Positions 27,438 to 35,939 of a stretch of DNA of 64,000 nt are shown piece by piece (position 1 is the first letter of the stretch; each line of letters opens with the position of its first letter). The notes beneath the pieces are model-generated. The model saw only the letters and a list, made by a program, of their open reading frames with translations, ran no database searches and was not told the DNA's origin. The DNA is from Erythrobacter cryptus DSM 12079 (lineage in GTDB: Bacteria > Pseudomonadota > Alphaproteobacteria > Sphingomonadales > Sphingomonadaceae). The stretch spans positions 124,001 through 188,000 of the forward strand of contig NZ_AUHC01000001.1 of the NCBI RefSeq assembly GCF_000422985.1, written 5' to 3'. A program made the position numbers and the translations under genes.

Positions 27438-28760
27438 TCAGCGAGGCAAAAGCAGGATGCGCTGGGCAATGCCCTCGAGCCTGCCTTCATCAACCGCTGC
27501 TGCGGGATTGTTCCACCCCAGGCTCAGCACCCAGTCGCGCCCGGCCTCGTCGCGAAGCAGCCAGGTGAGGTTGAGCACCCCCGGCTCGCTCCCGCCCTTG
27601 AAGCCGATATAGGGCCAGCGCGCCTTGATGCCGGGGCTGGCTGAGGGGTTGATCGCCATGATGCGGAAGGCCTCCGGATCGGCGGTCCGGCGCATGTGGG
27701 CAAACAGCCGGGCAAGATCGGCGGGCGAGGCAAACCATTCGAGCTGGAGCGCCTTGGGGCCTTGCGCGAAGCCGGCGGTGATCGTCTCGAGCGGCGGATC
27801 GCCGCTGGCAAGAAAGGTGGCAATGGCCGGATCGGCCAGCAGCGCGCGGGCGCCGCGCCCGGCGATCTCCTCGTTCTTGAGGCTCTTGAGCAGGAACAGC
27901 TCGCGGGTGGTGAGGAAGGGATCATTGGCAGAAGGATTGGCATGGCCGCTGTCCTTCATCGCCTTGAGGATGCGCTCACGGCCCAGCGTGGCGATGAGCT
28001 GGTCGGTCGCAGTGTTGTCGCTGACCGAGATCATCAGGCTGGCAAGCGTGTGGAGCGTGAGCGGCGCGCCCCCCGGCCAGTCCTGCAAGCGCCCGCTGGG
28101 ATAGCTCCTTGCCCCGAGCCTCACCACGTCGCTCCACTTGCGCTGGCCCGCCTTCACCTCCTCGGCCAGCGCGGCGAGAATATAGAGCTTGAAGGCCGAG
28201 CCGAGCGCGAGGGGCGTGTCGGGATTGTGCGCGATCACCGGGGCGCCACCATCGAGCGGGGCGAACCAGGCATTGACGCTGCCGGGCAGGGCGGCAAGCT
28301 CGGCCACGATCGCCTCGGGAGTGTCGCCCGCCACGGCGACCGGCTCGATCGCGGTGAAGAGCAATTCGCTCACCTTGTTGTCCTCACCCGGATCGATCGC
28401 GATGCCGCCCTTGGCGAGGCCACGCGCGAAGCGGATGGCGAGCGCGGCGCGGGCGCCTTCGCGCGGGGTCAGCTCAGCAACGGAAAGCGCCGGGCCGAAC
28501 TGCGCGGTGAGGCTGGCGATGAGGCCCTTGAGCTGGGCGGGGGGCACGGCCCTGAGGAAGCCCGCGGTGAACAGCGCCTCGGGTTCCACCTTGCCGTTGA
28601 GCAGCGCGACGACCTCCTCGGCGCGGGCGGCAAGCGGGGTCTTGGCAGCATCGGTGGCCTCGGCCGGCGCAGGCTCGGGCGGAGCGGGCGCAGCCCAGAG
28701 CGCGGCGGGGCTCAAGGCAAGCGCGAGCGCTGCGGCGGCAAACAGGGCACGGGGGATCAT
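27438..28760 (-). CDS. Exported class A beta-lactamase-like serine hydrolase
   Basis: A 440-residue protein with a signal peptide (MIPRALFAAAALALALSPAALWA), an N-terminal helical domain of about 110 residues (DUF3887-like in pattern, uncertain) and a C-terminal beta-lactamase fold. The active-site triad of motifs is visible: S188-x-x-K191 in LGSAFKLY, S247-D-N249 in MISVSDNTATD and K388-G-G in GFKGGSEPG. The omega-loop Glu of true class A enzymes is not obvious (LTTRELFLLK occupies that region). It may be a D,D-peptidase or esterase rather than a resistance enzyme; no clinical beta-lactamase is suggested. It stands 95 bp upstream of the MoxR gene in the same direction. Confidence 0.88.
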   Translation of the reverse strand: MIPRALFAAAALALALSPAALWAAPAPPEPAPAEATDAAKTPLAARAEEVVALLNGKVEPEALFTAGFLRAVPPAQLKGLIASLTAQFGPALSVAELTPREGARAALAIRFARGLAKGGIAIDPGEDNKVSELLFTAIEPVAVAGDTPEAIVAELAALPGSVNAWFAPLDGGAPVIAHNPDTPLALGSAFKLYILAALAEEVKAGQRKWSDVVRLGARSYPSGRLQDWPGGAPLTLHTLASLMISVSDNTATDQLIATLGRERILKAMKDSGHANPSANDPFLTTRELFLLKSLKNEEIAGRGARALLADPAIATFLASGDPPLETITAGFAQGPKALQLEWFASPADLARLFAHMRRTADPEAFRIMAINPSASPGIKARWPYIGFKGGSEPGVLNLTWLLRDEAGRDWVLSLGWNNPAAAVDEGRLEGIAQRILLLPR

Positions 28761-28790
28761 CGGCAGGTCTCCTTGGGGCTGGGCACTGGT

Positions 28791-29384
28791 TTAGAGCGAA
28801 GGCGGGGGCGAGCAAAGCGCCTCGATCCGGGCAAGTTCCGCGGCAAGTGCGCGCGCGGCGAGGCGATTGAGCACGAGGACGATCGCAAAGAGGCCGAAGG
28901 TGACGGCAAAGGGCCACAGCACGCCCTCCAGCGCCGCGCTCCAGCCCGCGCGCTCGGCCACGCGGGCGGTGACCGCGGCATAAAAGCCGGCAATGCCGGG
29001 CAGCAGCGGGGCAAGATACCAGCGCGGCACCGCCCGCAGCGCGGCGTGCTGGCGGCGATATTGGCGCGCAAGATGGGCAAGGCACGGCTCCTCGGGCAGG
29101 GCGGGCAGGTTCGTCGCCCGGCGGGCAAGATTGGCGAGCACGGCAAGAAGGCCGAGCGCGATCAGCACAAGGGCGGCAGCGATCAGCGCTTCGCCCCGGG
29201 CAGCGAAGAAGGCCGCCAGCGCACCCCACACCGGCAGCTGCACATAGGCGGCCCAGCGCTCGCGGCGGTTGCGCCGCGCGATCTGGCGGGCAAAGGCATC
29301 GGCACGCGCGGCGCAGGCGGCCGGATCGGTGAAGGTCGCATCGCCAGCAGCGGCGTGCCACAGCGGCAGGGGAGGGCTGCTCAT
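28791..29384 (-). CDS. Membrane protein coupled to ECF sigma factor (possible anti-sigma)
   Basis: A 197-residue protein with a soluble N-terminal part (residues 1-45, including an Arg-rich stretch RRNRRERWAAYVQ) and about four hydrophobic segments, around 48-85, 120-145 and 150-175. Its ATG overlaps the stop of the preceding ECF sigma factor gene (ATGA at 29384-29381). Genes immediately after ECF sigma factors often encode their membrane-bound anti-sigma factors, so this role is plausible; however no zinc-binding anti-sigma motif (HxxxCxxC) or RskA-like domain is visible. I leave it as a membrane protein of unknown function tied to sigma regulation. Confidence 0.78.
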   Translation of the reverse strand: MSSPPLPLWHAAAGDATFTDPAACAARADAFARQIARRNRRERWAAYVQLPVWGALAAFFAARGEALIAAALVLIALGLLAVLANLARRATNLPALPEEPCLAHLARQYRRQHAALRAVPRWYLAPLLPGIAGFYAAVTARVAERAGWSAALEGVLWPFAVTFGLFAIVLVLNRLAARALAAELARIEALCSPPPSL

Positions 29385-29905
29385 CGGTCTTGCTCCGGTT
29401 GTTCGGGAAAGTTGAAATGGCGGGCGAGCAGGGCCTTGATCCGGTGTACCCGGACATTGATCGCACCCGGCGAAAGGCCGGTGATCTCGGCGATGGCGGC
29501 GGCGCTTTCGCCTTCGAGCCACAGCACGATTACCTGCATGTCGGGCGGGGGCAGGCGCCGGATCAGCGCGCCGAGCCGGGCAAGGGCGAGCGCCTCGGCG
29601 GTCTTGGCCTCGACATTGCCGGGATCGGGCAGATCGGCGATCTCCTCGAGCGCCACTCGCCGCGGGCCGCGCACCGCGCGGGCGACGTGATCGGCTGCGA
29701 CATTGTGGGCGACACGATAGACCCAGGTCTTGAGCGCGGCGCGCCCGTCGAAGCGGGCAAGGCTGGCCCACAGCGCGCAGTGCATCTCCTGTTCGAGATC
29801 GCGCGCTCGCTCGGGATCGCGCTCGACCGTGCGGGCAAGGCGCGCGAGCGCCGGGGCAAAAGCGGCTCCGGCCTCGCGATAGAGCTGGTCTCGGGTGGGC
29901 GTCAT
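29381..29905 (-). CDS. ECF-family RNA polymerase sigma factor
   Basis: A 174-residue sigma-70 family protein with the two ECF domains: region 2 (AFAPALARLARTVERDPERARDLEQEMHCALWASLARFDGRAALKTWVYRVAHNVAADH, about residues 15-72) and region 4 (LIRRLPPPDMQVIVLWLEGESAAAIAEITGLSPGAINVRVHRIKALLARHF, about 114-165), whose helix-turn-helix would contact the -35 element. No C-terminal extension is present. It is translationally coupled to a membrane protein gene that may encode its anti-sigma factor. A GTAAGAT/CGACTA pair just upstream (29914-29940) may be its own promoter, which would make it autoregulated. Confidence 0.92.
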   Translation of the reverse strand: MTPTRDQLYREAGAAFAPALARLARTVERDPERARDLEQEMHCALWASLARFDGRAALKTWVYRVAHNVAADHVARAVRGPRRVALEEIADLPDPGNVEAKTAEALALARLGALIRRLPPPDMQVIVLWLEGESAAAIAEITGLSPGAINVRVHRIKALLARHFNFPEQPEQDR

Positions 29906-29913
29906 GCTCCCTT

Positions 29914-29940
29914 TAGTCGGCGCGGCGGCGCCAATCTTAC
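29914..29940 (-). promoter_or_regulatory. Putative ECF-dependent promoter of the sigma factor gene
   Basis: On the minus strand GTAAGAT (29940-29934) is followed after 14 bp of GC-rich DNA by CGACTA (29919-29914), just upstream of the sigma factor ATG at 29905. The pair is unlike a housekeeping promoter and resembles ECF-type elements in general form. Transcription would begin only a few bases before the start codon, so the mRNA would be nearly leaderless. Confidence 0.35.
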
Positions 29941-29978
29941 GCCGCCTCGAAGAAAAATCGCGCCGGCCCTGCCAATTC

Positions 29979-30347
29979 CTAGAGCCGCGGGGTCACGGCC
30001 AGCAGCACGAGGGTGAATTGCAAGCCCAGCATGATGATCGTCGCCCAGCGCCAGGCCGCCGCGGCCCCGGCCATGCCGCGCCGCCAGGTCCAGCCTGCGA
30101 TCAACCCGCTCGCCAACCCGCCGAGCGCGATGGTGTAGATGCCACTCGCGCGCAGCAGCAGCACGAACAGGCCGCCCAGCACCAGCGCCTGCACGATCAT
30201 CGCCGCGGTGAACCACACGATCGGCACCGGGCGATAGGCGCTGTCGGGCACTTCCCAATCGGGCAGCGAGGCATCGGGGCGTGAGAGGCGCCGATCCCCG
30301 GCAAGGATGTCCTCCTTGCGCGGATCGGGAAAGCGCCGCTCAGGCAT
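29979..30347 (-). CDS. Small membrane protein downstream of parE
   Basis: A 122-residue protein: about 40 polar residues ([35 protein letters not shown]) followed by three hydrophobic segments (about 43-62, 70-86 and 95-118). The start codon lies within the last codons of parE (8-bp overlap), so it is translated from the parE transcript. No family is recognised and there is no catalytic motif. The location after parE is common for small DUF-type membrane proteins in sphingomonads, but its role is unknown. It ends 74 bp before the sigma factor start, leaving that gene with its own promoter. Confidence 0.75.
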   Translation of the reverse strand: MPERRFPDPRKEDILAGDRRLSRPDASLPDWEVPDSAYRPVPIVWFTAAMIVQALVLGGLFVLLLRASGIYTIALGGLASGLIAGWTWRRGMAGAAAAWRWATIIMLGLQFTLVLLAVTPRL

Positions 30348-32340
30348 CGATCAGCTCGGGATCGATCTCGGCGGCACGGTTCTGGATGAAGTTGAAGCGG
30401 TGCTCCGGGTTGCGGCCCATCAGCTCATCGACCAGCCGGGCAACGCTGGCGCGCTGCTCGTACTCGGCCGGCAGAGTGATGCGGATGAGGCTGCGGGTTT
30501 CGGGCGCCATGGTGGTTTCGCGCAATTGCTGCGGGTTCATCTCGCCCAGGCCCTTGAAGCGCGCGACCTCGACCTTCTTGCCCTTGAACACCGTGGCTTC
30601 CAGCTCGGCGCGGTGGGCATCATCGCGGGCATAGCGGCTCTCCTTGCCCGCGGTGAGGCGGTAGAGCGGCGGCTGAGCCAGGAACAGGTGCCCGCGCCGC
30701 ACCACCTCGGGCATTTCCTGGAAGAAGAAGGTCATCAGCAAGGTGGCAATGTGGGCGCCATCGACATCGGCATCGGTCATGATGATGATGCGGTCATAGC
30801 GCAGGTTATCCGGGTTGCAGTCCTTGCGCGTGCCGCAGCCGAGCGCGAGGACGAGGTCGGCAATTTCGGAATTGGCGCGGATCTTGTCGGCGCTGGCCGA
30901 GGCGACGTTGAGGATCTTGCCGCGGATCGGCAGGATCGCCTGGCTCTTGCGATCGCGCGCCTGCTTGGCGCTGCCGCCGGCGCTGTCGCCCTCGACGATG
31001 AACAGCTCGGTCTCGCGCCCGCCTTCGCCCGAACAATCGGTGAGCTTGCCGGGCAGGCGCAGCTTCCTGGCGTTGGTCGCGCTCTTGCGCTTGATCTCGC
31101 GCTCGGCCTTGCGCTTCAGGCGCTCGTCCATGCGCTCCATCACCTCGCCGAGCAGCGCCTTGCCCCGCTCGATATTGTCGGCAAGGAAATGGTCGAAATG
31201 GTCGCGCACCGCATTCTCGACGAGGCGCGCGGCCTCGGGCGAGGTCAGGCGGTCCTTGGTCTGCGACTGGAATTGCGGATCGCGGATGAAGACCGAGAGC
31301 ATCACCTCGGCGCCGGTCATCACGTCATCGGCGGTGATGTCCTTGGCCTTCTTCTGGCCGACCAGCTCGCCAAAGGCGCGCAAGGCGCGCGTCAGCGCGC
31401 TGCGCAGGCCCTGTTCGTGGGTGCCGCCATCGGGCGTGGGCACGGTGTTGCAATACCAGCTCGTTGCCCCATCGGAGTAGAGCGGCCAAGCGATCGCCCA
31501 TTCCACCCGCCCCTGCGGCACCCCGTCCAGAGCCGGAAATTCCTGGCTGCCGGTGAAGGGCTGGGCGGTGACACATTCGCGCCCTGCAAGCTGTTCGGCC
31601 AGGTGATCGGCAAGCCCGCCGGGAAAGCGGAACACCGCCTCGGCTGGCACCTCCTCGCTGGCGAGGCTGGGGGCGCATTTCCAGCGGATTTCCACCCCGG
31701 CAAACAGATAGGCCTTGGAGCGGGCGAGGCGGAACAGCCGCTTGGGGTTGAACTGCCGATCACCGAAGATCTCGGGATCGGGGGTGAAGCTCACCGTGGT
31801 GCCGCGCCGGTTGGGCGTGGGGCCAAGCTGCTGGAGCGGCCCCAGCGTCACCCCGCGGGCAAATTCCTGGGCATAGAGCTGGCGATCGCGCGCCACCTCG
31901 ACACGCGTATGGGCCGAAAGCGCGTTGACCACGCTCACCCCCACGCCGTGCAGCCCGCCGCTGGTGGCATAGGCCTTCCCCGAGAACTTGCCGCCCGAAT
32001 GGAGCGTGGAAAGGATCACCTCGAGCGTCGACTTGCCCGGGAACTTGGGATGTTCTTCCACCGGGATGCCGCGGCCATTATCGGCGATGGTGAGGCGGTT
32101 GCCCTCCTCGAGGCGCATCTCGATGCGGGTGGCATGGCCGGCCACCGCCTCGTCCATGGCATTGTCGAGCACTTCGGCGGCAAGGTGGTGGAGCGCGCGG
32201 TCATCGGTGCCGCCGATATACATGCCCGGGCGGCGGCGCACGGGTTCCAGCCCCTCGAGCACCTCGATCGCGCTGGCATCATAATCCCCGCTCGAGGCAG
32301 GGGTGTTGGCAAACAGATCGTCGGGAGTGGTATCGGCCAT
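30340..32340 (-). CDS. parE: DNA topoisomerase IV subunit B
   Basis: The ATPase subunit of topoisomerase IV, which with ParC decatenates daughter chromosomes. At 666 residues it has family length: GHKL ATPase ([49 protein letters not shown]), a transducer domain, and a TOPRIM domain ([16 protein letters not shown] and [15 protein letters not shown]). [23 protein letters not shown] and the [12 protein letters not shown]-terminus distinguish the GyrB/ParE family; the shorter TOPRIM-to-end segment and [12 protein letters not shown] favour ParE over GyrB. parC is not in the window. Start at ATG 32340, 8 nt downstream of a TATAGG element. Confidence 0.95.
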   Translation of the reverse strand: MADTTPDDLFANTPASSGDYDASAIEVLEGLEPVRRRPGMYIGGTDDRALHHLAAEVLDNAMDEAVAGHATRIEMRLEEGNRLTIADNGRGIPVEEHPKFPGKSTLEVILSTLHSGGKFSGKAYATSGGLHGVGVSVVNALSAHTRVEVARDRQLYAQEFARGVTLGPLQQLGPTPNRRGTTVSFTPDPEIFGDRQFNPKRLFRLARSKAYLFAGVEIRWKCAPSLASEEVPAEAVFRFPGGLADHLAEQLAGRECVTAQPFTGSQEFPALDGVPQGRVEWAIAWPLYSDGATSWYCNTVPTPDGGTHEQGLRSALTRALRAFGELVGQKKAKDITADDVMTGAEVMLSVFIRDPQFQSQTKDRLTSPEAARLVENAVRDHFDHFLADNIERGKALLGEVMERMDERLKRKAEREIKRKSATNARKLRLPGKLTDCSGEGGRETELFIVEGDSAGGSAKQARDRKSQAILPIRGKILNVASASADKIRANSEIADLVLALGCGTRKDCNPDNLRYDRIIIMTDADVDGAHIATLLMTFFFQEMPEVVRRGHLFLAQPPLYRLTAGKESRYARDDAHRAELEATVFKGKKVEVARFKGLGEMNPQQLRETTMAPETRSLIRITLPAEYEQRASVARLVDELMGRNPEHRFNFIQNRAAEIDPELIDA

Positions 32341-32348
32341 GGGGCAAG

Positions 32349-32378
32349 CCTATAGGCCCGCGCCCGGCCCCCGAACAA
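32349..32378 (-). promoter_or_regulatory. Probable parE promoter, nearly leaderless
   Basis: On the minus strand TTGTTC (32378-32373) and TATAGG (32354-32349) are 18 bp apart. TATAGG ends only 8 nt before the parE ATG at 32340, so the transcript would have a leader of 0-2 nt. No Shine-Dalgarno sequence is present before this ATG, consistent with leaderless translation. Confidence 0.55.
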
Positions 32379-32398
32379 GCTGTGGGGCGCGGTTTTGC

Positions 32399-33610
32399 TC
32401 AGCCGCCAAAGCCGCTTGGCGCCGGATCGACCACGCGCACCTCGCCGCGGCCCACCTCGCGCACTTCGAACGCGCGCTCGGCCACGCCGTTGCGGGCAAA
32501 GCGAAAAGGGCCATCAACCCCGAGAAACCCGCCCTTGTCGAACAGCTCGCCCTTGGGGAAGGGGCTGCCCACCTTCCAGTCGCGCGCCACGCGCAAGGTG
32601 AGCAGCACCGCATCATAGCCCAGCGTTGCCACCCGGTGGGGCTGGGCGCCGAAGCGCGCGGCATAGCTGTCGGCAAAGCGGCGGTAGCGCTGGTCGGACA
32701 CGGCGGCGAACAGCGCGCCCTCGGCAGCGGCAGACTTGGCAAGCGCCGCCTCGCCGCTCCACAGCTCGGTGCCGATCAGGCGCGCGCGACCCCGCTCGCC
32801 GCGGCGCAGCTCGCCCGCCGCCTCGAGCGCGAGCCGGGCGCTGTCGGCGATCAGCACGGCATCATAGCCCCCCGCCGCGCGCAGCCGGGCGGCGGCGCTG
32901 ACGATCGAGGTGTTGCCGCGGGCATAGGTCTCGCGCCGCACCATCACCCCGCCGAGTTCGCGCAGCGCGCTCTCGAGCGCGGCGGCGGCGCGCGTGCCAT
33001 AATCGCCCTCGGGCACCAGCGCGGCAAAGCGGTTCGCACCGCGCGCGCGGGCGAAGGCGACGCTGCGGCGGATCGATTGCTCTGGCAGCTGGCCAAGCAC
33101 GAAGACATCGGGCCCGGCAATACTGCTGTCATTGGCAAAGGCGATCACCGGCACCCGCGCCGGCCGCGCCGCCGCTGCCACCGCCGGCACGGCATCGGCC
33201 ATCAGCGGCCCGAGAATGAGCTTGTTGCCATCCGCGATCGCCTGGCGCGCGGCCTCGGCAGCGCCGGTGGCGGTGTCATAGGTGGTGATGCGCAGGTTCT
33301 CGGCGCTGGTGTCGAGCAGCGCCATGGTGGTGGCATTGGCGATCGCCTGGCCGACCGGCGCGGCCTCGCCGCTCATCGGCACGAGCAGGGCAATGCGATG
33401 CCGACCGCTGTCGGTAGGAAGCACAGTGGCCGAAGGCTCGGGCGTCGGGGCAGGCGGGGCAGTGGCGACCTCGCTCTTGGGGATCATCTGGCACCCTGCT
33501 GCGAGCAGCGCTCCCCCTGCAAGCGCGAGGCTGCGCCCGCCAAGGCGCGCGCGCCAGGTTTGGAGCCAGCCGCGCCAGCCCCGGGATTGTGTTGTGCCTT
33601 GATGCTTCAT
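32399..33610 (-). CDS. LpoA/LppC-like penicillin-binding protein activator lipoprotein
   Basis: A 403-residue lipoprotein: N-terminal basic region and hydrophobic segment ending in a lipobox (LLAAG-Cys40), a short Pro-rich linker, and a periplasmic-binding-protein-like domain (HRIALLVPMSGEAAPVGQAIANATTMAL, NKLILGPLMADAVPAVAAAARPARVPVIAFANDSSIAG, GYDAVLIADSARL, LGYDAVLLTLRVARDWKVG). This matches the LpoA/LppC C-domain and the alphaproteobacterial penicillin-binding protein activator family, which stimulates peptidoglycan synthases from the outer membrane. The ATG at 33610 is preferred over 33655. It is divergent from rsmI with only 26 bp between start codons, a very common pairing in Proteobacteria. 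Confidence 0.9.
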   Translation of the reverse strand: MKHQGTTQSRGWRGWLQTWRARLGGRSLALAGGALLAAGCQMIPKSEVATAPPAPTPEPSATVLPTDSGRHRIALLVPMSGEAAPVGQAIANATTMALLDTSAENLRITTYDTATGAAEAARQAIADGNKLILGPLMADAVPAVAAAARPARVPVIAFANDSSIAGPDVFVLGQLPEQSIRRSVAFARARGANRFAALVPEGDYGTRAAAALESALRELGGVMVRRETYARGNTSIVSAAARLRAAGGYDAVLIADSARLALEAAGELRRGERGRARLIGTELWSGEAALAKSAAAEGALFAAVSDQRYRRFADSYAARFGAQPHRVATLGYDAVLLTLRVARDWKVGSPFPKGELFDKGGFLGVDGPFRFARNGVAERAFEVREVGRGEVRVVDPAPSGFGG

Positions 33611-33636
33611 TCTTGCCGACCCCTCACCCTTGCGCC

Positions 33637-34539
33637 ATGGAACCTGCCGTGACACCTGCAGCCCTGCCTTCGCTCCCGCTTGCCGCGCAGCCGCTTACCC
33701 CCGGGCTCTATATTGTTGCCACCCCGATTGGCAATCTTGGCGACATCACCCTGCGCGCGCTTGCGGTGCTGCGGGGCGCGGCGCTGGTGGCCTGCGAGGA
33801 CACGCGGGTGACGGGACGCCTCCTCAACCATTTCGGCATCAAGGCGCGGCTCCAGCGGCTTGACGATCATGCCCCGGCAGAAGTGCGCGCCCGGGTGATC
33901 GACGAGGCACGGGGTGCCCCGGTGGCGCTGGCGAGCGATGCGGGAACGCCGCTCGTCTCCGATCCCGGCTTTCGCCTGGTGCGCGAGGCGCGCGCGGCGG
34001 GGGTGCCGGTGATCGCCGTGCCCGGCCCCTGCGCTGCGATCGCCGCGCTGACGATCGCCGGGCTGCCGTCTGACCGCTTCCTGTTTGCCGGCTTCCTGCC
34101 CCCGCGCGATGGGGCGCGGCGCGCCGTGCTCGAGGAGTTGTCGGGGGTGGCTGCCAGCCTCGTCTTCTACGAGACCGCCCCGCGGCTCTTGAAGAGCCTG
34201 CAGGCGATCGCGGCGCTCTGGCCCGGGCGGGAGGTGGCGGTGGCGCGCGAGCTGACCAAGCTGCACGAGGAATGCCGCAGCGGCAGCGCGGCGGCCCTTG
34301 CCGAGCACTACGCCGCCCATCCTCCAAGGGGAGAGATCGTGCTGATCGTCGGCCCGCCTGCTGCCCAGGAAGCCCCGGCGCCGGGCGCGCATGCCGACAG
34401 CGCGCCGGATACCGACGCGCTCCTGCGCGCCGCGCTCGCCCATGCCGGGCCGGGCAAGGCGGCGGGCAAGGTCGCGCGCGCAACGGGGCTTGACCGCGCG
34501 GCGCTCTACGCCCGGGCGCTGGAACTCAAGGGCGAATGA
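33637..34539 (+). CDS. rsmI: 16S rRNA (cytidine-1402-2'-O)-methyltransferase
   Basis: Methylates the ribose of C1402 in 16S rRNA using SAM. At 300 residues it shows the tetrapyrrole-methylase-like fold of RsmI: GLYIVATPIGNLGDITLRALAVLRGAALVACEDTR, LNHFGIKARLQRLDDHAP, ALASDAGTPLVSDPGFRLVR, VPGPCAAIAALTIAGLPSDRFLFAGFLP and FYETAPRLLKSL. The C-terminal extension (residues 245-300) is helical with an Ala-rich hinge. The start is ATG 33637; the frame is open to 33589, but that overlaps the LpoA-like gene. The stop overlaps the yraN start as ATGA. The promoter must lie within or beside the first codons of the divergent LpoA-like gene. Confidence 0.95.
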   Translation: MEPAVTPAALPSLPLAAQPLTPGLYIVATPIGNLGDITLRALAVLRGAALVACEDTRVTGRLLNHFGIKARLQRLDDHAPAEVRARVIDEARGAPVALASDAGTPLVSDPGFRLVREARAAGVPVIAVPGPCAAIAALTIAGLPSDRFLFAGFLPPRDGARRAVLEELSGVAASLVFYETAPRLLKSLQAIAALWPGREVAVARELTKLHEECRSGSAAALAEHYAAHPPRGEIVLIVGPPAAQEAPAPGAHADSAPDTDALLRAALAHAGPGKAAGKVARATGLDRAALYARALELKGE

Positions 34540-34913
34540 GCACGCCCCGCACACCCGAGATGCGCCGCGAGGCCGACAGCCGGGGCCGCGAGGGCGAGGC
34601 GGAGGCGGCGCTGTGGCTCGCTGGGCAGGGCTGGCAGATCCTCGCCGAGCGGGTCAAGACCAGGGCAGGCGAGATCGACCTCATCGCCAGGCGCGACGGC
34701 CTTGTCGCCTTTGTCGAGGTCAAGTGGCGCGCCCGCGCCGCCGCGCTCGCCGAGGCGATCGACGAGCGCCGCCTCGCGCGGGTCGCCGCGGCGGTCGAGC
34801 TGGTGTGGCAGGATTACGTGACTGAGGGCGAGGATATCCGCATCGACGTGATCCTGCTTGCGCCCGGCCGCAAGCCCGCCCACATCGCCAATGCCTGGAT
34901 GCCCTTTTGCTGA
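34536..34913 (+). CDS. yraN: YraN family protein (UPF0102), nuclease-fold
   Basis: A 125-residue protein of the YraN/UPF0102 family, which has a Holliday-junction resolvase-like nuclease fold. The key blocks are GREGEAEAALWLAGQGWQILAERVKTRAGEIDLIARRDGLVAFVEVKWR: the E-D-E-x-K pattern of PD-(D/E)xK nucleases is visible (GEIDLI with the acidic residue and EVKW). No biochemical role is firmly established; a role in DNA processing is suggested. It overlaps the rsmI stop (ATGA) and is followed after 22 bp by gshB. The rsmI-yraN-gshB order is conserved in alphaproteobacteria. Confidence 0.92.
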   Translation: MSTPRTPEMRREADSRGREGEAEAALWLAGQGWQILAERVKTRAGEIDLIARRDGLVAFVEVKWRARAAALAEAIDERRLARVAAAVELVWQDYVTEGEDIRIDVILLAPGRKPAHIANAWMPFC

Positions 34914-34934
34914 TCCCCTAACGGAGCTTGCCCA

Positions 34935-35903
34935 ATGAGCCTGCGCGTCGCTGTCCAGATGGACCCGATCGAGAGCATCAATATCGCTGGCGACAGTTCC
35001 TTCGCGCTGATGCTGAGCGCGCAATCGCGCGGCTATCGGCTCTATGAATATCAGGTCGAAAGCCTCACGCTCGATGCCGATGATCGCCTCCATGCCGAGG
35101 CCTGGCCCGTCACCGTGCAGCGCGTCGAGGGCGATCACTTCCGCCGCGGCGAGAGGGTTCGGCTCGATCTTGGCCGGGATGTCGATGTGGTGCTGATGCG
35201 CCAGGATCCCCCGTTCCACATGGGCTATATCACCGCCACCCACCTGCTCGAGCGCATCCGCCACGAGACGCTGGTGGTCAACGATCCGGTGAGCGTGCGC
35301 AATGCTCCGGAAAAGGTGATGGTGCTGAACTATCGCCATTTCATGCCGCCCACACTGGTGACGCGCAGCGTGGCCGAGGTGCGGCGCTTCATGGCCGAGC
35401 ACGGGGCGATCGTGGTCAAGCCCATCCACGGCAATGGCGGCAAGGCGATCTTCCGCGTGCCCGAAAACGGCGAGAACCTCTCGGCCCTGTTCGAGGTGTT
35501 CAACCAGACCTGGCCCGAGCCGCACATGGTGCAGCCCTTCCTTCCCGAGGTGGCACAAGGCGACAAGCGCATCGTGCTCGTCGATGGCGAGGTTGCGGGC
35601 GCGATCAACCGCCTGCCGGGCGCGGGCGAGTTCCGCAGCAACCTGGCCATGGGCGGCAGCGCCCAGCCAACCACGCTGACCGAGCGCGAGCAGGAGATCT
35701 GCGCCGCGCTCGGGCCCGATCTCAAGCGCCTCGGCCTCATCTTCGTCGGCATCGACGTGATCGGGGAGAAGTGGCTGACCGAGATCAATGTCACCTCGCC
35801 CACCGGCATTGTCGCCATCGATCGCTTCAACGGCACTGATACCGCGGGCAGGATCTGGGACGCGATCGAACGCCGCCTTGCCGCGCGTGCCAAGGCCGCC
35901 TAA
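34935..35903 (+). CDS. gshB: Glutathione synthetase
   Basis: ATP-grasp ligase joining gamma-glutamylcysteine and glycine in the last step of glutathione synthesis. The 322-residue protein starts MSLRVAVQMDPIESINIAGDSSFALMLSAQSRGY and shows VDVVLMRQDPPFHMGYITATHLLE, VNDPVSVRNAPEKVMVLNY, VVKPIHGNGGKAIFRV (ATP loop), the GEVAGAINRLPGAGEFRSNLAMGGSA block and FVGIDVIGEKWLTEINVTSPTG with metal ligands. It has a GGAG ribosome site. gshA is not in the window. It lies in the rsmI-yraN-gshB-dedA run and is likely co-transcribed with its neighbours. Confidence 0.96.
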   Translation: MSLRVAVQMDPIESINIAGDSSFALMLSAQSRGYRLYEYQVESLTLDADDRLHAEAWPVTVQRVEGDHFRRGERVRLDLGRDVDVVLMRQDPPFHMGYITATHLLERIRHETLVVNDPVSVRNAPEKVMVLNYRHFMPPTLVTRSVAEVRRFMAEHGAIVVKPIHGNGGKAIFRVPENGENLSALFEVFNQTWPEPHMVQPFLPEVAQGDKRIVLVDGEVAGAINRLPGAGEFRSNLAMGGSAQPTTLTEREQEICAALGPDLKRLGLIFVGIDVIGEKWLTEINVTSPTGIVAIDRFNGTDTAGRIWDAIERRLAARAKAA

Positions 35904-35939
35904 CGCCTTTGCCCAGACAACCCAAAAAGCCCCCGCGCC

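Noticed and set aside
27438..28760. Acquired beta-lactamase resistance gene.
   Set aside because: SxxK, SDN and KGG are present, but the extended N-terminal domain, missing omega-loop Glu and chromosomal context point to a housekeeping serine hydrolase.
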